Shown in pieces: positions 7,848 through 18,954 of a stretch of 64,000 bases of DNA. The stretch lies in contig MU401631.1 in NCBI GenBank assembly GCA_022579005.1, positions 17,440-81,439 on the forward strand. The letters are read 5' to 3'. A model generated the notes under the pieces. That model saw nothing but the letters and a program-made list of their open reading frames with translations, had not been told where the DNA came from and did not search any database. Numbering within the stretch: the first letter of the stretch is position 1; each line of letters begins with the position of its first letter. A program made the translations under genes and the position numbers. Origin of the DNA: Poronia punctata (Eukaryota; Ascomycota; Sordariomycetes; Xylariales; Xylariaceae).

Positions 7848-9625
7848 AATATAATATAACTACTTAATTAAATAAAATTAAATTATATGCTTACTTTTTA
7901 TAAAAGTAAACTAATAAACTAAGTAGATTTTAAGATTTGCTAAATTAAAAAGCACTTAGTTAACTAAATAAAAAAGCTTAAAATAATACTATTAGCAATC
8001 TTTTAACTAAAATATTATATTATTATTATAATAAGTTAATTAAATATAAATTTAAACTATAATATGCGAACATTTATAAGCTTTTTAAAAAAAAGTATTA
8101 TAATCTTTTAAATTATTTAAGTAAAAAAATCCTTTTATAAAAATTTTAAAGCTATTAAATATATAATAATATACTTAAATATTGCTAAAAAACATATAGC
8201 AGCATTGTTTATATTAAAATAAAGTTGCTTAAGCTTTATAACTAGTTTATAATTAAGCTAATTATTTTTTTATTTAAATAATAATAAATAAGTTAAATAA
8301 GTTAATATACTAGCTTACTATAGCAAAAAATATATAAAACTATTATGCTAAATATATAAAATATATTAAATATAGTTTAGTAGTTTTAAAAGCTTTTAAT
8401 TTTTTAGTTATTATAAAAGTACTATTTTATATAATTATTATAAACTTTATTAAACTATTTTTTAAAACTAAAAATAAAAACTAATACTATTTTTTAATAG
8501 TTAACTATTTTAGTTATTTTACTTAAGCATTTAAAATAAAAAATTGCTTAAAACTTATAGCTAAAAAAAAAGTAACTAAATAAATATATTTTATAAGCAT
8601 AACACTATTAAGTATTTATACTAATTTTAAAAAAATATTTATTTTAAAAACTTTTAGTTATATATTAAAAAAATTTAGCACTAAGCTAATAAATATATTA
8701 TTAAAATTTTATAAGTTAGTTAGTATAATTAAAGCTTATATAAAAATTTTATAACAAATTTTTAAAAAGCTTATACTTAAAAGTAAAAAATTTAATAATT
8801 AAAACTAACATTTGCTAATAGTAGTTATTTAATATAATAAATAAATTATAAAATTTATTAAATTATTTTTTATAAAAATATTATATAGTATTTTATTTTA
8901 TAAACTTTTAAAAGCATAATTTTTATTAGTAAACTAAAAAAACTTAAAAAGCTTACTAGCTTTAAAAAAGTTTATTTTACTATTTAAAAATAAGCTTTTA
9001 TAATTTTAAGATTACTTAATAATAAGCTTATAAGCTTTATATAAAAAATTTTAAAAAAAATAAATATTAAATAAAAGCTTTAAAAGCACTAGTATAATAT
9101 AAAAAATTTTAAGATCTAAGTTAGTAACTTTATTATACTATTATAAAATAGCAAACTTTAAAAGTTAATACTTTACTAAAAAAGTTTATTTATTATTAAA
9201 AAATATTTTAAAAAACTATTATTTTATTTAATAAATTTAAATAGCTTACTAATAGCTTTATATAATTATTATAAAAATTTACTAAAAGTTTTTAAGCTAA
9301 AAAAAAGCTACCTATATACTATAAAAAATCTTTTTTTGCTAATAAAAGCTAGTATTTAGTTAAAATAATTTAGTAGTTTTATTTTTTTTTATTATTATAG
9401 CAAAAGCGCTATACTTTTTTTATTTTATTTTATTAGCTTAGTAAAAGTATAAATTTAGCAAAAAAGAAAATCTAATCTTTTAAACCTACTTTAATAAAAA
9501 AAGAAAAGCTATTACTTTCTTTATACTTATTATTTTAAGTTATAACCTCTTTTATTATTAAACCTACTTAAACCTTATTTTAAAAAGTACTTATTATATT
9601 ATTTACATTTTAAAAGATATATAGA
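7848..9625. other. AT-rich, RIP-like DNA, right part of the left block
   Basis: Continuation of the block at 1-689 on the other side of the retrotransposon. No reading frame of note and the same residual GCA/GCT/ACT cytosines. The change to ordinary composition is abrupt, near 9625-9660. Confidence 0.8.
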
Positions 9626-10907
9626 GAAATACATTACCTTGTTTCCTATTTCTAATTCGCCTTGCAGATCTCCTATCTTTTCTCCTATAACATACCAGAC
9701 GACGCTCATTCTTTTCACTTCGTCACCCATTTTTGCCGGCTTGGGGCATACAGTATATACGGCCTATCCACACGTATCCCGCGTGCCCGCGTACCTCCTT
9801 TCCGGGCTCACATCCTCTCTATATTATATCACGGCGAGCAACATGTCCAACTGCGCAACCTACCGATACGAGCACATCATATACAGCAGTCCTTCCCAAG
9901 TGCAAATTACCCCCTTCATCATGTTATACACGATAATGACCTGACGAGTTGCGTGGCGTCTGTAGTGCCAATCGATTAGGTATGTGATACTGACGAGAAT
10001 AGCACATAGTAGCAGCACAACCGAATAGTTAAAAGGTGCAAAACCTGTTGCTACAAGGTAAGGCATTTATGACTGTGAGCCACACGTCCTGTGGGGGGGC
10101 AAGGTATGGATTTGGGTATATTAGAGCGTCTTTCACAGTCGGGGTGTCAGTCAGGCAGTGTGTCAGGGTACTCTGGCGCTCCATTACTTCTACATATCCA
10201 ATTACCCCCCCAATACAATACAATCTGGATTGTAAAGTAATGGATAATACTCACCCGGTAGGCTCGTTTCATTGGACGGTGACCTCCTTAACCAATCTCT
10301 AAATCTGGTGACTGTCATCCAATCAACGGCCACTTGTACCTGGCTAAGAATTTCATCCTGCAAAGATGACGCTGGGGGGGCTGACACACTTCCTTGTACA
10401 CGTACCTCTACTCGTACACATTACTACCTACCTATTAGTAAGTATGGAGATAAGTTGGTCTCCGAGTAGGTAGATATTCTCGAAGACGGAATGAATGAAC
10501 GGTTCAATGGTGCTTATAAGCTATGTCACCTAGCCCTATACTGAGGGGGGGAAAGGATCGAAATTTGACACTCGTCTCACAAAGATGGAAACTGAGGTAG
10601 TTAACAGATGGGATAGGATACCCTGCAAAAGAACAATTGATTGCCCGTAAAACTTGACGTCGAAAGTTGTACACATGACATACGCCTTGCATTATATCCT
10701 CTGTTCTTCCAAACCGGATTCTATAATCTACATCGCCCCCGTCCTCGGTCACCGGGCCCGAGATTGCTTGCTTTTTCCGAGTCTTCCTAATCTAACTTAG
10801 TAATCAGCCCCGATGCAGAGCGAGTCGAGATTGGTGTGCCCCTATAGTTTCTATAGCCCTTTCCCTTTTTATTGCGCCATGCCATCTATAACTTTTTAAT
10901 GGTTAAT
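9626..10907. other. Boundary spacer, no gene seen
   Basis: Ordinary-composition DNA between the AT-rich block and the kinase-like gene. Open frames of up to about 105 codons at 9639-9979 have no recognisable domain and are probably chance. The region after the kinase stop (10907 downward) should hold its 3' UTR. Confidence 0.6.
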
Positions 10908-12941
10908 TTAGCCTTCAAAAACCTCATGCTGTAACTCAACGCCAAAGTCCTTGGCCATGACGGCCATTCTTCTTTCTACCTCGTCTTCCATACCGCCACC
11001 CCAACCAAGCCATTGTCGGATCCTGAAGGTGTAGAAGGCGATATCAGTAGCGAAAAGTACACCTTTGAAAAGGAGATGTCGCCATGCGAAAACAAAGCGG
11101 TCACGGATAGGGAGGTCGGGGTCCTGGAAGAGGCTGGCGCTGGCCCAGTTCCCCATCATCTTGACGCGGTTGACTGGGGAGCCCATGAACTGGTTGTTTC
11201 CCTGCACGATCCGCATGTTGCGACCGATGAATACAAGTTCCTTTGGCCATTTGTCTTCGTCAGCCAGAACGTCGCGGATACCCTTCTTCATGCGCTGCTG
11301 CATATCGTATTGCCGTTCGGCCTGTGACTTGCCGGCCAGCTCCCTGGTCAACGCATCTTTGGTGGTTCCGTCACCTCCCTCGTAAGGGCGCAGGAGTGTG
11401 GCGCTTGCGAAGAGATCGGGTGATTTAATGCCCCATTGTTCGGTTATATCGGCGATCGTCTTGTTGTCGAAAGTCATAAGACTCTTCCAGAATAAAGCAT
11501 ACTGCTGTCTAAACTTGGGCTCCATGTACACATACAATCCATGGTCGATGAGCACGAGCTCGGGCTTGCCAGAGGGCAGGCGGCGGATGAAGATGTTTCC
11601 CGGATGCGGATCGCAGTGCACAACGCCCCATTTGAAAATTTGTGCCGAGAACAGGTCGACCATTGTCGTCATGACATCTTTGCTCGAGACGCCCAGCCCG
11701 CCCTTTCCATTCCGTCCTTTCCACTCGGTGCGCTCCGGCTTCAGATTTTCTCTTGACGGATTCTCGCGCAATTCCCTCCGCGCTGCTTTCAGGTCTGTCG
11801 GGCCGAATTTTAGCTTCTCGCCGTGCACTCCCGCCGATCCATTGCCGTAGCCGCCTAACCAGCGTCCCCTTGTGGCTTCTTTATCCCAGAGTCGCACCCC
11901 TTCTATCCACTCCGTGACCAGAACTCGCTTCGTAGTGAATTCCGGATAAACCTGGGGAATGTAGACCCTACCCTTGAGCGTAGGTTCCGAGTCAACCAAT
12001 TTGCGCATAACCTCCGAGTTCCTCGCTTCAGACTCGAAGTCGGTTTCAAGCATCAGGCGCTCGGTGACGAAGGGTACGATGGAGTATAAGGGTATGTCGA
12101 ACCACCAGGTGTAAACTTTCATGACGACTTTGAATGCCCACAGGTCCCATCCAACTTGCTTTGCGATTTCCGGCTTCTGAATCTTGAGCGCAACTTCCCT
12201 GCCATCAGGTAGCCTAGCCCAGTGGACCTGAGCTACACTAGCACTAGCCCTCGCACGTCTTTCTATCAGACCCTTTCCCTCTTCGCCTGTAAAGCTCACG
12301 CCGAATACCTCCTCAGCCCCCTTCCCACCAAAGTCCTGGCGGATGACCTTCTCTATCTGTTTCCAGGAATCCTGGGGTGCGTCGTCGAACATGCGCGCGA
12401 ACATGCGCTGAAACTCGGGCGGGAGAACCGCGCTTTGCATAGCAATCGCCTGTCCAATTTTAAGGTACAGACCCCCGTTCGACCGTAAGAGATCAAATAA
12501 CCGTTCTGCGCTGCGACGGTGCAGGTCTCCTATTGTACCTCCTATGATGGGTTCGGGTCGAAAGTTCAACTTGTAATCGAGGGCGACGAGGAGGCCGGTG
12601 CCGAATGTCAATAGCGAGCGCCCTACCCCCGAAGCAAACAAGGTCCGGTCGGCAAGGTAAAGCGACCCCGTCACGGCACCAAAGATCAATAAACGTCGCC
12701 CCCATCGTCGAGTCTGTTTGAACTCCCTCGCTGCGTGCGGCTTGCCGAGAGATGCCGGGGATGGTGGGCGCAAAGGTTCGAAACGACTCGTCGTCCTCGT
12801 TTGGATACTCCGCCGCAGTGGTGTGCGCGTGTACGTCAGGGTTATACGGGTTCTGGCCGTTGGCATGCGGGGGCTACCCCGAGTCGGACATGGCGATGGT
12901 ACATAGCGAAGGCAGCGCCGCGCTATTGGGGCGCGGAACAT
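10908..12941 (-). CDS. ABC1/UbiB-family atypical kinase, mitochondrial (Mcp2/Cqd2-ADCK1-like)
   Basis: 677-residue, intronless protein. The N-terminus (1-55) is rich in Arg, Ser and Thr with almost no acidic residue, as in a mitochondrial presequence; a hydrophobic segment follows at about 83-120. The family-defining KxGQ motif is at 161-164, the Ala-rich loop ASASVAQVH at about 232-240, the ATP-site Lys in VALKIQKP near 253, the catalytic HCDPHPGN from about 442, and the metal-binding LIDHG near 474. Relatives act at the inner mitochondrial membrane in coenzyme Q distribution and lipid homeostasis (Cqd2/Mcp2 of yeast, ADCK1 of animals); the exact orthology is inferred from segments such as LWDKEA and KDVMTTMVDLFSAQ, which I recognise from fungal members. 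A charged insert at about 355-415 separates the lobes. It is transcribed divergently from the PalI gene. Confidence 0.9.
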   Translation of the reverse strand: MFRAPIARRCLRYVPSPCPTRGSPRMPTARTRITLTYTRTPLRRSIQTRTTSRFEPLRPPSPASLGKPHAAREFKQTRRWGRRLLIFGAVTGSLYLADRTLFASGVGRSLLTFGTGLLVALDYKLNFRPEPIIGGTIGDLHRRSAERLFDLLRSNGGLYLKIGQAIAMQSAVLPPEFQRMFARMFDDAPQDSWKQIEKVIRQDFGGKGAEEVFGVSFTGEEGKGLIERRARASASVAQVHWARLPDGREVALKIQKPEIAKQVGWDLWAFKVVMKVYTWWFDIPLYSIVPFVTERLMLETDFESEARNSEVMRKLVDSEPTLKGRVYIPQVYPEFTTKRVLVTEWIEGVRLWDKEATRGRWLGGYGNGSAGVHGEKLKFGPTDLKAARRELRENPSRENLKPERTEWKGRNGKGGLGVSSKDVMTTMVDLFSAQIFKWGVVHCDPHPGNIFIRRLPSGKPELVLIDHGLYVYMEPKFRQQYALFWKSLMTFDNKTIADITEQWGIKSPDLFASATLLRPYEGGDGTTKDALTRELAGKSQAERQYDMQQRMKKGIRDVLADEDKWPKELVFIGRNMRIVQGNNQFMGSPVNRVKMMGNWASASLFQDPDLPIRDRFVFAWRHLLFKGVLFATDIAFYTFRIRQWLGWGGGMEDEVERRMAVMAKDFGVELQHEVFEG

Positions 12942-15900
12942 GGCTTAGAGGGAGAAACCGTCGTGGTATCAAAGGTGAAAAATTCGGATGCAGTGAATGA
13001 GGTGGAAGACGGCGCTTCCGAGCCTCGTTTGGCGAATGTCGCGCGACAAATGAAAGTTCGCTGGAATTTGTCGGGCTAACTGATGAAGGTACGAATGGAA
13101 ACAAGGCTACGGCTCGCGCAAGAAGGTGTTAGATAGGCACTGTATATTAGGGTATTAACAAACGTTACGCGGTTATTGAAGTTCGAAGTTCGAAGGCGTA
13201 AAACAGGTACGAGTAGTTGGCGTGGAGGAACCGCTGAAAATTTAAGGCTCACAAGACCAATGATGACATCTCTTTCTTTTGTCCGAGTTGAGTCGGTATG
13301 GACCAATTGGCTTGGTGCCGACCGATGCACCTCGGGCCCGATAAGGCCCGCAACCTCCCAATCAGCGCTGTCCCATACCAAGACTACGGGGGACTTCTTA
13401 AGTCCGCACTATTCTGGGGCAACGCTTATAATAGAACTTGGCGGCCATCTGCAAGATAAAATGCCTAACTTAGGGGTTCCGGAATCCTCTTTCCAGGATC
13501 CAAACGCTTTCTGGACTACATTCTAAGATACACTAGGCTAGATATCTTCGGACAAATAAATATTTCCCCAAGATGTGTGCTCAAATAAGGTTGCATCCAA
13601 AGACGGACCAAACCGTACACACGTACAACCCACGTGGATATAGCCGTCGATAGGAAACTAAATGTATTTATATGTGTTGTCCAATATTAGCTATTTTCAT
13701 TTTTGCTTTTTCATCTTTTTATCTTGAGTGGTTACTCGTAGGTCATTTCTGCCTGCCAAGGACACCAGAAGAGGGGCTACCCCATGTGCTCGATGCTCTA
13801 CTCGTAGAACGTTGCCGTAGGTATTATCACGATGGAAACCGACCTAGCATAATTATCGGGGTATAACTTCTCCTGCAATTATCATGCGATGCTTTCTGGA
13901 TGCCAGGTTACCAAGGTAACCTAGACTAGTAGGCTATAGTCTGTCGATCGTATCATTAGATTCATTACAACCTCGATTATAGGCTTTCATCTAACTAGAA
14001 GCTGAAGCATAGCTTTGAATCTTACCTACCGCGTTCCTTGCATCATGACCCCTCAGATTTGTCGCAAAGAAGGGGGACCTTGAAGCCGGTGAAACATTCA
14101 TCGTGGCAATACTGTCTCCTATATATATTACAAGCATCAGCACTGATATGCTGTTGTAGACGTCATTAACCAGAAACTTGCATGGCGCAGCAGGTCACTG
14201 TACCAAAATACGGATACGGTATAACCGGAATATACAAATCTTGGTCCATATGTCGCGTGTATTCGAACATGATGATGTACGTCAGGTAATGTTAGTCATA
14301 TTGACAGCATTTGACAGACGAATACGTGTATCGTACCCTAGACGAGAAGGCGCCTTGAGTTACAGTGCGCTCCTATCTGTTTGCATCTGTTAAACGTTAC
14401 TCCAACCTAGTTACGTATACTTGTTTTCGCGTTGCAAGGAGGACGCAAGGCGATAATGCATGTAGCCTTTGACGACTGGCGTCAGGATGCAGATGTGTGT
14501 AAAATAGCCTACCCATGGGCTAGGTAGGTACTCTCATTGACCTCGTAACCTACATGTAGCCTAGACGACATCCGAGTCTGAATTGGCATACCTAAGGACG
14601 ATATTATCGCACACATATATCTTGTAGACTAGACTTGCATGCCTATGCCTGGTCTAATATCAGGTCCCAAAATACAGGACCAACTTTGGCACTCTGGGAT
14701 CTTGCGATGTGTTTAAGTACGAGTGAGCAATTCCCATCTGCGGATATAAAGTTCCGGCAGCACGATATTTATGATTAGCAATATTGCATTTATCGCAGGT
14801 ATCTCTGATTAAAGATCGTTGTAACACCTAGACGCACATGATTCCCAAGATTTCCCATACCAGCCAGTGTCCAATACATTTACTCTTCCGGGGTTGCGCT
14901 AATACCAAACCCTGGTTTTTTCCTTGTTTGAGGATGTTTTCCGAGCATTTGTATGTGCTAATCGAGGTAGTGGTGAATACCTACATCCCTGGTTTGTAAT
15001 TTATCTGGCTGACATTCATTGACCTTCCCTTTGCAATAAGCGTTTCATTTCGGAACGCCACTACAATAGTGGGACCGAGGGGTATGCGGACAATATGAAC
15101 CGCCCTATCTTGCATGTAATTGTACTCGTACTCTCAACAGTTTGCGCGAGTATTTCTAGCTGTTCTTTTTGTGCAAGTAGATGGGAACAATGCCCTCATT
15201 GAAAGAGGAACACAAGATCAAGAATCTTCCTCATATGCGTAATTATCAGTCTGCAGTGCCCTGCGTGTCAACAATACGTAAGCTGAGACTAGGAAGTTGC
15301 AGGGACATCTGCGTTTGAAGGGGATACGCGCTAAAAAGGACATACTTGTAGGCACCTCCCCACTTGCAGTCGGAAAGGCTGCTGTACAACGCGTACATAG
15401 TACTTTGTCCAAGTAATAGAGCGACGGCTTGCTATCAGAACTTGTGATCTACTCGTAGTCTAAGGAGTATTGTATTTAGAAAGCATATGGCTAGACTACA
15501 GATACCCAAGCAAGATAGTAACGAGTATTGTGCTTTTAGACTAAACAGACCTAGTAATGGATTATAGAATAAATAGTCGGTTGCGCTTCCGACGCCTCAG
15601 ATCTGGATAAGTATTTTAAACGCTGTAACGCTCCAACCAGTAGTGTACTCGTAGGCCCGTGTGAATCTAGTCTAGGAAGCCCTTTTCTGCAGCCGATTCT
15701 CCATCTCGTACCTTGGTTTGATGCTTAACCGTTGCAACAAGCCACACTTTTCGCACGGGATGCAGCCAGAACAGTATACATACTGTATATCATTCCAGCA
15801 GAAGTAGAGGATACAAGCTGTACAGCCCAGTTAAGTGTGCTAGGCACCCACCGGGCACTGAAAGGGCACGGTACTGCTCACTTGACTTATACAGTGTCGA

Positions 15901-16735
15901 CTTTTCCTGGGGTCCCAGTGATCCACTCCCCCCTCCACCTCATCTCCCAATCAATCAATCAATTCAATCGCTGCAGGTAAGGCACAACTAGTCTACAGTC
16001 TACTAAAGATACTTACCAAGTCTGGTCCAAACCTGTGGGCCTGTCTCTTTCCCTCCCCCCCCCCCCTCCGGTTATCCCAATCGCTCGTTCAAGACTTGTA
16101 AGTGAGTCGGGTGGTCTCTTCCATTCCCTTCAAACCGCCATCACCGCATTCTTTCTTGTTGATGTGCAACCTCCCGCTCACCTTGCAACGGACAGCGCCA
16201 GCGGCAAGCACTGCCACTGAATAGCATTACGCACCGGCCATTTCCATTCGCGCCATCTTCAATCGTGATTGCCGAGACTATCGCCAGCTCTTGATAAATC
16301 GCCACCTTGTCATTCGTTTATACGTTTCGCTTTTGTATCACCAACTACTTTCTACATCACCGCCCACACGCTCAATTAGATTCGAGACATAGTCGGAGGT
16401 CGAAGTTCTATCGCTATACCACAGATGCAAAAGGTTGAACAACCACATTCTGCCATTGCACCAACTGTTGTCGCTTCGACCAACCGCCGCGTTCCCCGAT
16501 ATCTGTTCAATCGCTCGAGATAAGCCTCTGCATATGCAACCGCCGTCATTACTCGAGTGTTTCGATATCGTGCATCAAGACGTCTGCACACAAAAACTCG
16601 ACTCTAATACCAACCCCACCTCGTCGGCCGATTCCTACGTCTCTTCCTTCCCAGGAAAACCACCTCCGCAACTCGGGACAACCTCTCCGCCGTCTCCGCC
16701 TGTCTAGGGTTGGTGTGTGCTGACAAGCCTTCATC
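12942..16735. other. 3.8-kb divergent spacer between kinase-like gene and PalI
   Basis: No convincing gene. Chance frames of up to 116 codons occur (13176-13526). Three exact copies of the octamer TACGAGTA/TACTCGTA lie at 15123, 15450 and 15646. The last several hundred bases before PalI are CT-rich, including a long C run near 16053-16066, as in many fungal promoters and leaders. Confidence 0.6.
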
Positions 16736-18954
16736 ATGTTGCGGCCAGCAACGCCGCTAGCGATTTTGCTATTCATAGCATTCGCATTGTTGCTACTCTC
16801 TGTCCTATCGACCCCCATCATCAAGGCTATACCCCTCGGCGTTTATAAGGGCACCAGTGAGGGCGTTGTCAACTTTGGCGTGTTTGGATACTGTGTTGAA
16901 GATGTCTGCAGTCATATTGAAGTCGGCTATGACACTTCCCACTTCGCGCCTACCAATATTGGTCTGTCCGATCAGACTCGAACGAAGCTCTCCGCCATCC
17001 TCGTCGTCCACCCCGTGGCAGCCCTTCTCACGCTCATCATGTTCATCATGGCCGTTGTAGCCCATCTGCATTCGCCGTCCCATTCGTCGCGTTATCTTTG
17101 TGGTCTATTTATATTCGGCATCGTCACGTTCCTCGTCTGTCTGTTGGCTTTCCTAATCGATGTTCTCCTATTCGTACCGCATTTGGCCTGGGGCTCTTGG
17201 CTGGTACTTGCTGCCACCATACTTGTTTTCTTGAGTTTCGTCGTTTCTTGTGCTATGCGCCGCACGCTCGTCGGTAGGAAAGCGAGAAAGCGACGCATTG
17301 CGGAGAATGCTGAGATGAGCGGCGAGAATTATTACAATCGCCAAACTGAACAGGAGGCTGTCTCTGTGACCGCCTCGAGTTTTCAACCGACCGTGCCCAG
17401 TATCAGCGGCGCAGCTGGACCTGCCGATAAACTACCTACTTTTGCCGCATATGAGAAGAAGGATGACCATAGCAGCGATGAGAGAATCCCCTTGACTGCG
17501 ACACGTACACCGTCCGGCAGGTCGCCGAACAACGCTTCCGCCGACCTGAGCGGTTCGGACCCGTCGACTAACGACCGGTCGCCTTCGGGGTCAGTGCCAC
17601 CTTTACCGGTGGATCAGTACGGCAATCCATTGATGCAAGGTCCCGACACCTATGGAATGCGACGCGGGCCTTCTATGGAACGTATGGACAGGAGAGGCCG
17701 AGGGGGTGGGCCCCCCGTTGGTTACAGGGGCCGGGGCGGTTACGGCAGAGGAGGATATGGCCCACCCCCGAACGGACGGGGAGGATATGGCCCGCCTCCT
17801 AATGGAAGAGGCGCGTATGGCCCGCCAGGTCGCGGAGGATACCCCGGGCCTAATGGCAGAGGAGGCTACGCTCCGCGTGGATACGCCCCTGGATCCAGGG
17901 GAGGCCGGACACCACCCCCACCAAGCTATACCGGAGGGCCGGCCCCTTACGATCGGAGAACGCCTCCTGCCGGCTATGGAGGCTATGGATCAGGCACGCG
18001 GACACCTCCAGCGCCTGCCGGTGCACCATATGACGACAATCCCCCGATACCTAGTATGCCCACGGCTGTAGTGAACCCGGGGGGCTATCAGGCATATCGG
18101 CCCGACGACTCTAGTGATCCTAGTGACTTGCCGCGGGCCGAATCGCCTCCGCCTCTGCCAGAGGGCGATATTCCACGTTCCAACTCGGTTGGTCAGGCTG
18201 TAGAAATGGATTCCAAAACCGGCAGTCCTGCTCATCCGCCCGCTGGATATGGTCAATTCGATAACCACATAAGAGATAGCGATACGGATGTGGCGGGTAT
18301 GCTTGCTTTGCAAGAGGCGAGGACATCGTCAGCCCAGCGCATTAATTCGGTTGGGAGCAGATATAGCCAAGATGAGTAAGTGAGATGGGATGCTACGGGC
18401 CAAGACTCAAAAGATACTGACCGTCGCATAGACACTATGTCCCACCACGTCAAGCTTGGAATCAGGGGCCTAGTCGGGGTTCCCCGGGCGTTCCGTCGCC
18501 ACTACACGTACCTCGTGCTCAGGACAGCAACGGGCAAATGCGACCACCTCCGGTAACCGTCAATGGCGGGATTTATTACGAAGATGTAGACCCACGCTTC
18601 GCTGAACCGTCACCTAGAAGTCGGCAAGCGCCTCAGGAGGCGTCTATTGAACACGAAGATGATACCCATCTTGCTCCCGGCGCCCGTAGCCCTACGATAT
18701 CCGAGAGATCCGGATTCACGTCAGTCTCGCAACGGGGTGTGAACCCCCGCTGGAACCCTGGTCCCGGAGGACCGGGACAAGGCTACAGCCAACCAATGGC
18801 GATGAGAAGACCAGCCAACCGCGACGAGGTGAACATTCTCAATAGCAATCCAGACTTCCATCTGCCCACTCGCCGAGGCGGTTCAGCTAGCCCGGCTAGA
18901 GGAGGCGCGGTCGGAGGCGGCATCATTCCCAATGGCCCCTATCCGAATCCGTGA
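16736..18954 (+). CDS. palI: PalI/Rim9-type pH-response membrane protein
   Basis: Two exons, 16736-18375 and 18432-18954, giving 720 residues. The intron has donor GTAAGT, branch CTGAC and acceptor ATAG, and the join keeps frame. Four membrane segments lie at about 7-27, 87-109, 120-145 and 150-172, with a conserved FGYC...C loop between the first two; this is the SUR7/PalI family pattern. In Aspergillus and yeast this protein helps place the 7-TM pH sensor PalH/Rim21 at the plasma membrane, upstream of PacC/Rim101 activation. The cytoplasmic tail is long and disordered, with a Gly/Arg/Tyr/Pro repeat region at about 325-400 (17710-17930) and many Pro/Ser-rich stretches. The membrane half is well conserved; the tail is typical for filamentous fungi. 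Confidence 0.93.
18376..18431 (+). other. Intron of palI
   Basis: 56 nt, GTAAGTG donor, CTGAC branch point at 18417-18421, acceptor ATAG ending at 18431. Without removal the frame stops immediately (TAA at 18377-18379), so splicing is needed to add the last 173 residues. Confidence 0.88.
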
